A stretch of 46,554 bases of DNA from an uncultured Chlorobiaceae bacterium (GTDB taxonomy: Bacteria; Bacteroidota; Chlorobiia; Chlorobiales; Chlorobiaceae), in the NCBI GenBank assembly GCA_903928225.1, contig CAIYPU010000039.1, positions 1 through 46,554 of the forward strand. The letters are read 5' to 3'. Positions 41,134 to 46,554 of the stretch are shown one piece after another. The notes under the pieces are model-generated. The model did not search any database, was not told where the DNA came from, and saw nothing but the letters and a program-made list of their open reading frames with translations. Numbering within the stretch: the first letter of the stretch is position 1; each line of letters starts with the position of its first letter. Position numbers and translations under genes: made by a program.

Positions 41134-42516
41134 TCATGCAAGCCCGGCAGCAAAATTCAGGACTTTCCGGACCTTTTCCCAGGAGTCCGCCTCGCAGTAG
41201 AGTCGAAGCACAGGTTCCGTGCCCGATGGACGAACAAGCATCCAGCCGCCATCAAAAGAGTATTTGTAACCATCGAGGTCGTTGAATCCGACAACGTCGT
41301 AGCCTGCGATATTTTTTAGCCTGCCTTGGGAGGCCTTTTCGATGATTGCCTGTTTTTTCTCTTCGCTGACATGCAGGTCGAGCCTGTTGAAACAGAAAAA
41401 CCCGTATTCCTCGTAAAGTTCCCCGACCAGCTGCGACAGGGTTTTTTCTCTGCGGGCCATCATTTCGAGAACGAACAGTCCGGTATAGACGCCGTCACGT
41501 TCGGGAAGGAACGAGGTTATTCCGATACCGCCGGATTCCTCGCCTCCGATAAGGATGTCGTTGGTGGTCATGAGTTTGCTCACATGCTTGAACCCGATTG
41601 GCAGTTCATGCATGACGAGGCCGTGTTTCCTGCAGATTTTATCGACGATTTCAGTCAGCGCGAAGGTCTTGGCAACTTCTCCCCGCATGTTTCTGTTTTC
41701 GACGAGGTCCTTGAGAATGATGGCGAACAGTTTGTGCGAATCAACGAAGTCGCCGTTTTCATCAAGCATGCCTATTCTGTCCGCATCGCCGTCATTGATA
41801 ATGGCGACATCGGTCTCAACCTCCCTGAAAAATTCGACAAACTCTTCGATGTATTGCGGTATGGGTTCCGGATTGATGCCGCCGAACCCGGGATTGACGC
41901 TGCAGTGGTAACAGTTGACCATCGATTCGTCGAAGAGCTGCGTGATGATGTCCTGTCCTGCGCCGTACATGGCGTTGTGGGCGATCTTTATCCGCGATTC
42001 CCTGATCAGATCCAGGTTCACATGGCTTTTCAGGTAACTGACATAGAAGCCCTTCATGTCCACTTCTTCGATGAGATTTCTGTCCGGATTGATAACCGTT
42101 TCAGGATCGACAAGCGGAAGGTTTTTTTCTATTTCTGCAATGACCTCGGGATGTGCGGGCCCGCCATAGGTGGCTTTGACCTTGAACCCGTTGTAGATTG
42201 CAGGATTATGGGATGCGGTGATGACGATGCCCCCGGCAAGCTGCTTCGATTTGGTGAACAGCGATACAGCGGGAGTCGATGCGAAACTGTTCGACAGAAA
42301 AACCCTGAGCCCCCGGGAAGAAAAAACTTCCGCAGTGTATTCGGCAAACTCTTTTGACATGAACCGCGTATCGTATCCGATACAGACGCCTTTGTCATGA
42401 TCCTTCTGTTTCAGGAAGTATCCGGCTGAAGCCAGAGCAGCAAGTTTCAGATTGTCAAACGTATACTCTTTCGCTATGATCGCGCGCCATCCGTCGGTAC
42501 CGAATTTAACTTGCAT
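41134..42516 (-). CDS. Phosphoglucomutase/phosphomannomutase (alpha-D-phosphohexomutase)
   Basis: This enzyme interconverts hexose 1- and 6-phosphates, feeding glycogen and cell-envelope sugars. It has 460 residues with all four signatures. The phosphoserine loop is TASHNPAIYNG with Ser102. The metal loop is DGDADRIG (Asp242, Asp244, Asp246), the sugar loop GGEESGG and the phosphate-binding loop RPSGTEP. ATG 42516 gives the standard MQVKFGTDGWR N-terminus. Substrate preference (Glc or Man) cannot be decided. Divergent from lpxB, whose candidate promoter overlaps this start. Confidence 0.92.
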   Translation of the reverse strand: MQVKFGTDGWRAIIAKEYTFDNLKLAALASAGYFLKQKDHDKGVCIGYDTRFMSKEFAEYTAEVFSSRGLRVFLSNSFASTPAVSLFTKSKQLAGGIVITASHNPAIYNGFKVKATYGGPAHPEVIAEIEKNLPLVDPETVINPDRNLIEEVDMKGFYVSYLKSHVNLDLIRESRIKIAHNAMYGAGQDIITQLFDESMVNCYHCSVNPGFGGINPEPIPQYIEEFVEFFREVETDVAIINDGDADRIGMLDENGDFVDSHKLFAIILKDLVENRNMRGEVAKTFALTEIVDKICRKHGLVMHELPIGFKHVSKLMTTNDILIGGEESGGIGITSFLPERDGVYTGLFVLEMMARREKTLSQLVGELYEEYGFFCFNRLDLHVSEEKKQAIIEKASQGRLKNIAGYDVVGFNDLDGYKYSFDGGWMLVRPSGTEPVLRLYCEADSWEKVRKVLNFAAGLA

Positions 42517-42538
42517 TCTGCAGTGATTTTGATATAAT
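42511..42538 (+). promoter_or_regulatory. Candidate sigma-70 promoter for lpxB
   Basis: TTGCAT and a perfect TATAAT are 16 bases apart. They overlap the start codon of the divergent phosphohexomutase gene, and the predicted lpxB leader is about 90 bases. Confidence 0.45.
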
Positions 42539-42631
42539 GAGAGCCTGACCCTGGCAGGGTTGACCATTGTGGTGAAAAAATAAGAAAAAATAGTGTTTCC
42601 CTGCCGTTCAAACAATTGTTATACCGTTTTA

Positions 42632-43774
42632 ATGACCAAGAAGCTTTTTGTGCTTGCTGGCGAGGTATCCGGAGATATGCATGCCGCAGACGCAATTACG
42701 GAACTCCTTGAAGCGAGACCGGATATCAGGATTTTCGGAATCGGCGGTGACAGGTTGCGTGCTCTCGGTGCAGAACTGATGTACGATACCCGGCAGATGA
42801 GCATCATGGGATTTGTCGATGTGCTGAAGCATGCCGTTTTCCTCCGGCGGGTCATCAGGGTCATCAAGGATGCGGTTCGCAGGGAAAAACCCGATGCGGC
42901 GTTCCTTGTGGATTATCCCGGACTGAACCTCATGATGGCTTCTTTTTTCAGAAAGCATGGCATTCCGGTCATTTTCTATGTTTCTCCTCAGGTCTGGGCA
43001 TGGAGGGAGAGAAGAGTGAGCGCAATCCGACGCGATATCGACAGGTTGCTGGTCATTTTCGATTTCGAGGTCGATTTTTTCCGCCGTCATGGCATGGAAG
43101 TCGATTTTGTCGGCCATCCGGTTGTTGAACAGCTTTCGAAAATATCCCTTCCTTCATCTGCAGTTTTCAGGGAAATAAACGGTATTGATTCCGGAACGAA
43201 GATCATTGGCCTTTTACCTGGCAGCCGGCGTCAGGAGATCGCCTGTCTCTTGAGGGAAATGCTCGATGCGGCGCGCCTTCTGAACAGCAGGTACAAGTCG
43301 GTATTCCTGCTTGGCCGTTCTCCGAACCTTCCGGAAGAGTGTTTCTCGACACTCTCGGAATATCCGGAGCTTTCCGTCATCGAGTGTTCCGCTTATGAAG
43401 TGATGCAGAACAGCGACCTCGTTGTGGTTACCTCCGGTACGGCGACGCTGGAATCTCTCTGCTTCGGGGTTCCCATGATTGTTGTTTACCGGACCGGATG
43501 GCTGAATTACCACATAGCCCGGAGGGTGGCGAAAGTAAAAAATATATCGCTTGCCAACATCGTTTCGCAAGGGCTTCAAAGCGCCGATCAGCTTGTTCCG
43601 GAATTGCTGCAGAATGATGCCCGCGCCGAAAAGATTTTCGAAAAAGCTTCCGCCATTCTCGATGATCCTGAATGTTCAGTCGGGATACGGCAGGGGCTTC
43701 TCTCTGCGAGAGCAAGGCTCGGGCACAGTTTTCCATCCAGGAAGGTAGCGGGGATTTTACAGGAATACCTATAA
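42632..43774 (+). CDS. lpxB: Lipid-A-disaccharide synthase LpxB
   Basis: This GT19 enzyme joins lipid X to UDP-2,3-diacylglucosamine to make the lipid A disaccharide on the inner membrane face. It has 380 residues. Signatures are LAGEVSGDMHAA, IFGIGGDRL, FYVSPQVWAWRERR and the nucleotide-binding GLLPGSRRQEI, with VTSGTATLE and YRTGW later. ATG 42632 gives the family N-terminus; the upstream GTG at 42593 adds unrelated residues. Probably co-transcribed with the small membrane protein 17 bases downstream. Confidence 0.95.
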   Translation: MTKKLFVLAGEVSGDMHAADAITELLEARPDIRIFGIGGDRLRALGAELMYDTRQMSIMGFVDVLKHAVFLRRVIRVIKDAVRREKPDAAFLVDYPGLNLMMASFFRKHGIPVIFYVSPQVWAWRERRVSAIRRDIDRLLVIFDFEVDFFRRHGMEVDFVGHPVVEQLSKISLPSSAVFREINGIDSGTKIIGLLPGSRRQEIACLLREMLDAARLLNSRYKSVFLLGRSPNLPEECFSTLSEYPELSVIECSAYEVMQNSDLVVVTSGTATLESLCFGVPMIVVYRTGWLNYHIARRVAKVKNISLANIVSQGLQSADQLVPELLQNDARAEKIFEKASAILDDPECSVGIRQGLLSARARLGHSFPSRKVAGILQEYL

Positions 43775-43791
43775 TCAAGGGAAGAGTTGCC

Positions 43792-44073
43792 ATGGAGAAT
43801 ACCGTCAATTATCTCATAGCCCATCCGGTCCTTTTCGTCATTGCCATTATTGTCGCGCTTATGGTGATTTTCTCGTCACTGAAAAAGCTGTTGAGGCTGG
43901 CAGTGACAGCGGCTGCAGTTCTGGTGCTCTATGCGGCATATCTTCATTTTACCGGTGGGGATGTCCATGAAGCGTTTTTCAGCATCGAGCAGACTTTCAA
44001 TAACGCGCTTCGCTTTTTCGGAGGCGTTTTTACCCGTCTCCTCGAGTTTTTCAAATTTGCGAACAAGCCTTAG
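43792..44073 (+). CDS. Hypothetical small two-helix membrane protein
   Basis: This 93-residue protein of unknown function has two adjacent hydrophobic helices (about 12-27 and 37-52), followed by a short amphipathic C-terminal region rich in Phe (FFSIEQTFNNALRFFGGVF). A good ribosome-binding site (AAGGGAAG) precedes ATG 43792. The longer frame starting inside lpxB is not needed. Location after lpxB suggests an envelope role, but nothing in the sequence identifies it. Confidence 0.7.
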   Translation: MENTVNYLIAHPVLFVIAIIVALMVIFSSLKKLLRLAVTAAAVLVLYAAYLHFTGGDVHEAFFSIEQTFNNALRFFGGVFTRLLEFFKFANKP

Positions 44074-44082
44074 GCGGGTCCG

Positions 44083-44117
44083 GCATTCAACACCCTTTCC
44101 TGACCGGTGTTGAATGC
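44083..44117. terminator. Hairpin between convergent genes
   Basis: A perfect 12-bp stem (GCATTCAACACC and its complement) with an 11-base loop lies between the small membrane-protein gene and the flavoprotein gene. No T tract is present, so its role as a terminator is likely but not certain. Confidence 0.5.
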
Positions 44118-44135
44118 GTCGATGATGCCGGCGTA

Positions 44136-46109
44136 TTATGCTCCGGTGGGAGGTTGAGAAAGCGCACCGGTCGGGCAGCATGCGGCAAGGACCGTGAAAT
44201 CGATACCTTCCGGACTTTTCTGCTGTTCTATAAGGCGGACGCATATTCCGCAGTCAACGCATTTTTCGCGTTCCATGCCGATATCGCCGCTGGAAGCCCT
44301 GATGGTGCCAGCAAGTTCACCCGTCCAGTTCTGCTGCGTGTGGTAGACTGTCGCCAGATCGCGCAGACGGCACTCATCCGCTGCCTTGCAACGGCATTGC
44401 AGGCACCTGAGCGCTTCCTGTGCTGCGAGTTCTTGCGTATATCCGGAAGAAACTTCGGCAAACCCTTTCAACCGTTCGGCCGGAGAAATTTCAGGGACTG
44501 CAGTCCTTTCCGCCTGGCTTGCCGTTTTATAAAGCTCCGGGGGCGTCTCAGGGATGGATCCGTATGAGGAATTGAAACAATCCTCAGGATGGGAAACCGG
44601 TTTGCCTTTCAGATACAGATCGATGGAACGGGCAGCGCGTTTTCCCTGCTCAAGGGCGCGTATGGCGATATCCGCACCCGTCACGCAATCCCCTCCGGCG
44701 AAGATCCATGGAATTTCCGTCTGGAGCGTCAGGGAATCGGCTGCATACCTGCCCCCTTGGCCTGTTGTTATGCCGGCGTTTTCGCCTGCGGCAGGGTCGA
44801 TCTCCTGGCCGATAGCGGAAATGAGCATTCCTGCCCGTATCGTGAATTCGGAGCCCGGCACCGGAACCGGCCTCTGCCGTCCGCTGCTGTCGGGTTCGCC
44901 AGGTTTCATCCGGACTGCGGTGATTTCAAGCATGCCGTCAACCTTCCTGACCGATACCGGCGAAACGTGTTCCAGGAGGGCAACTCCTTCAGAGAGCGCT
45001 TCATCGACTTCCTGCCGGTTGGCAGGCATGTCGGGCCGTGAGCGGCGGTAGATGATCGTGACGGATTCCGCGCCAAGCCTGGCCGCTGTCCTTGCGGCGT
45101 CTACGGCGGTATTGCCTCCGCCCGCCACCACGACATGTCCGACAGGGTCGAATTCCCGCCCCGTTGCAACGAGCCGCAGGAATTCGATGCCGCTCAGGAT
45201 CCCTGGTCCATCTTCTCCGGGAATATGCATCAGGGCAGGCGTCTGGGCCCCGACCGCAAGAAAGAGCGCATCGAACCGTTCTTTGAGTTTTCTGCTTGTC
45301 ACATCTTTTCCGAAGGTCGTGCCGTAGCGGAACTCGATACCCATTTCGGCAAGCACGGCGACCTCTTCATCGATGACCGATTCGGGCAGCCTGAACCTGG
45401 GGATTCCATAACGCATCATGCCGCCGGCTCTCCTTTCCGACTCGAAAACGGTGACGCCATGACCCATGCAGCGAAGGTAGTATGCCGCAGTGAGGCCAGC
45501 CGGTCCGGCGCCTATCACCGCAATTTTTTTCCACGTTTCCGGCGCAACCTCGGGCAGCACTTTTACGGGACGGCGAAGATCGCAATCTGCGGCATAGCGC
45601 TTCAGTGCGCAGATGGACACGGGCTTGTCCATACCCTGCCGCCGGCATTCGTCTTCACAGGGCGCGGGGCATATCCGGCCGAGTATGCCGGGGAGCGGGA
45701 TGGTTTCCCTTATGATACGGAGCGCATCACGGTCGTCGCCGCGTGCGATGGCTGCAATGAAATCGGGAATATCGCACCCTGCCGGGCAGGAGCGTTCGCA
45801 CGGACCGAGACAGTCGCCGCAGTGCCTGCTGACGATGCGTTCGAGGCTCTGGCGGCGCATGGCATCGAGCTCTTCATTCTCCGTTTCGATGACCATGCCG
45901 TCAGAAACCCTGGTGCTGCATGCCGGAACGAAGCGGTTTTTGCCCTTGATCTCGACGATGCACATCCAGCATGAACCGGTGAGATGGAGGGATTCATTGA
46001 AACAGAGCGTAGGGATGGTGATCCCGGCTGATGCCGCAGCCTCGAGAATCGAGGATCCCGGCGCCGCTGAAACCGGTTTGCCGCTGATAATGAGTGAAAC
46101 AGGGTTCAT
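44136..46109 (-). CDS. Multi-cluster FAD/NAD(P) oxidoreductase: [2Fe-2S] domain + GltD-like + [4Fe-4S]
   Basis: This 657-residue cytoplasmic electron-transfer protein has a [2Fe-2S] plant-type/NuoG-like domain at 1-80 (Cys36, Cys47, Cys50, Cys64). A GltD-like N-terminal Fe-S segment follows at about 95-165 ([21 protein letters not shown]). Next come an FAD Rossmann motif ([14 protein letters not shown]) and an NAD(P) motif ([20 protein letters not shown]). C-terminal cluster segments include CVDCGIC and CCPTG. The layout resembles NAD(P)H-linked subunits that feed hydrogenases, formate dehydrogenases or glutamate synthase, but no such partner is adjacent. Its ATG overlaps the ispH TGA (ATGA), so it is translationally coupled to a reductase that needs low-potential electrons. 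Confidence 0.85.
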   Translation of the reverse strand: MNPVSLIISGKPVSAAPGSSILEAAASAGITIPTLCFNESLHLTGSCWMCIVEIKGKNRFVPACSTRVSDGMVIETENEELDAMRRQSLERIVSRHCGDCLGPCERSCPAGCDIPDFIAAIARGDDRDALRIIRETIPLPGILGRICPAPCEDECRRQGMDKPVSICALKRYAADCDLRRPVKVLPEVAPETWKKIAVIGAGPAGLTAAYYLRCMGHGVTVFESERRAGGMMRYGIPRFRLPESVIDEEVAVLAEMGIEFRYGTTFGKDVTSRKLKERFDALFLAVGAQTPALMHIPGEDGPGILSGIEFLRLVATGREFDPVGHVVVAGGGNTAVDAARTAARLGAESVTIIYRRSRPDMPANRQEVDEALSEGVALLEHVSPVSVRKVDGMLEITAVRMKPGEPDSSGRQRPVPVPGSEFTIRAGMLISAIGQEIDPAAGENAGITTGQGGRYAADSLTLQTEIPWIFAGGDCVTGADIAIRALEQGKRAARSIDLYLKGKPVSHPEDCFNSSYGSIPETPPELYKTASQAERTAVPEISPAERLKGFAEVSSGYTQELAAQEALRCLQCRCKAADECRLRDLATVYHTQQNWTGELAGTIRASSGDIGMEREKCVDCGICVRLIEQQKSPEGIDFTVLAACCPTGALSQPPTGA

Positions 46110-46554
46110 GGCAGAGAATTATTGTTCCCGAAACGTTCTTCGATATGCCTGGCGACTTTCTCGAGCAGCCACATCGGTGTCGAGGTCGCCCCGCATATGC
46201 CGACGGATGCGACGGACGAGCCGTCGTCCTTTTTCAGCCACTCCTCTTCAAGATCGTCGGTGTCTTCGATGAAATAGCTTCTGGGATTGGCGGCTTTGCA
46301 AATATTGTAGAGAACCTGCCCATTCGAACTTTTCTTGCCTGCAACGAAGACGATGCAATCGTTTGCAAGGGCGAAATCGTGCAGTTTCCGGTTCCTGCTC
46401 GATACCTGGATGCAGATGGTGTCCTTGTAGACATGCTGCGGCATGGGCCTCGAGCCGGTCATTTCCGCGGTGATGTCGATATCCCGGATTGCCATCCAGG
46501 GTTCGGCGGTATCGCTGCCGGCGAACAGTTTTTCGAGATTCTCCTTCAGTTCGT
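46106..46554 (-). CDS. ispH: 4-hydroxy-3-methylbut-2-enyl diphosphate reductase IspH (truncated by window edge)
   Basis: This is the C-terminal part (about 149 codons) of the [4Fe-4S] enzyme that makes IPP and DMAPP in the last MEP-pathway step. The frame stays open to the end of the window. The first ATG inside (46495) is internal, preceded by ...GSDTAEPW. Family features visible are [24 protein letters not shown] (GxKxSSN motif), and [17 protein letters not shown] with the third cluster Cys. Electrons are supplied by ferredoxin-type donors. The stop codon overlaps the start of the downstream flavoprotein. Confidence 0.92.
   Translation of the reverse strand, partial: ELKENLEKLFAGSDTAEPWMAIRDIDITAEMTGSRPMPQHVYKDTICIQVSSRNRKLHDFALANDCIVFVAGKKSSNGQVLYNICKAANPRSYFIEDTDDLEEEWLKKDDGSSVASVGICGATSTPMWLLEKVARHIEERFGNNNSLP

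Noticed and set aside
41326-42357. 343-codon plus-strand frame opposite the phosphohexomutase gene
   Set aside because: The phosphohexomutase motifs on the other strand are complete; the antisense product has no domain features.
45135-45974. 279-codon plus-strand frame opposite the flavoprotein gene
   Set aside because: Antisense of a well-supported Fe-S/FAD protein; composition is that of a shadow frame.

Overview
The window is chromosomal DNA from a green sulfur bacterium (Chlorobi/Chlorobiaceae). It carries genes for anaerobic bacteriochlorophyll synthesis (bchL, bchJ, bchH, bchM, bchE), a bacteriochlorophyll synthase most like the BChl c enzyme BchK, a glycosyltransferase matching chlorobactene glucosyltransferase CruC, and a divergent glycogen synthase typical of this group. 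From memory, the order nifS-nifU-miaB-bchK-...-hisG-cruC resembles the Chlorobaculum tepidum chromosome. No phage, plasmid, transposase, CRISPR, tRNA or rRNA gene was recognised. Nearly all of the sequence is core-genome coding DNA; the accessory part is a few repeat-rich intergenic patches.

Layout. 1-3.1 kb: the 3' part of bchL converges on a bchJ/lipoprotein pair across a shared hairpin. 3.2-13.5 kb: a long run of plus-strand genes (glgA, a gmhB-like phosphatase, hemW, a DUF2723 membrane protein, lpxA, a ROK kinase, comF, rsmE, an AI-2E family permease), ended by a 16-bp perfect-stem terminator shared with the convergent ndk. 14.2-20.3 kb: a small RodZ-type HTH protein, an SDR with a problematic start, then cysK-nifS-nifU-miaB, a sulfur-mobilisation series. 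A compact, highly structured element precedes cysK. 20.5-29 kb: bchK, a phytol/farnesol-kinase-like gene, an LpxH-like phosphatase, hisG, cruC, a seven-bladed WD40 protein, a cold-shock protein, a DUF4438 protein and hsp20. This stretch includes a 25-unit heptanucleotide array and dispersed palindromic repeats. 29-37 kb, minus strand: kdsD, a possible small membrane protein, then bchH-bchM-bchE. 37-46.5 kb: a flippase, an ECF sigma/anti-sigma/periplasmic-sensor module, a phosphohexomutase, lpxB, a small membrane protein, and a large Fe-S flavoprotein whose start codon overlaps the stop codon of a partial ispH.

How the genes fit together. BchH, BchM and BchE carry out successive steps from protoporphyrin IX to divinyl protochlorophyllide (Mg insertion, O-methylation, ring-E cyclisation). 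BchL (with BchN and BchB outside the window) reduces protochlorophyllide, and BchJ assists vinyl reduction or substrate handling. BchK adds the isoprenoid tail, and the neighbouring prenol kinase could supply or salvage that tail. IspH feeds the isoprenoid pool, and CruC glycosylates the carotenoid. LpxA, LpxH-like, LpxB, KdsD, the GmhB-like phosphatase and the flippase belong to the outer-membrane glycolipid pathway. CysK, NifS, NifU and MiaB link sulfide assimilation to Fe-S clusters and tRNA thiolation.

No single feature is certainly a new system. The strongest leads are the multi-stem element before cysK, the translational coupling of ispH with a multi-cluster flavoprotein that could be its electron donor, a terminator hairpin sitting on the ribosome-binding region of cruC, the sigma/anti-sigma/Spy-like module, and the heptamer array.
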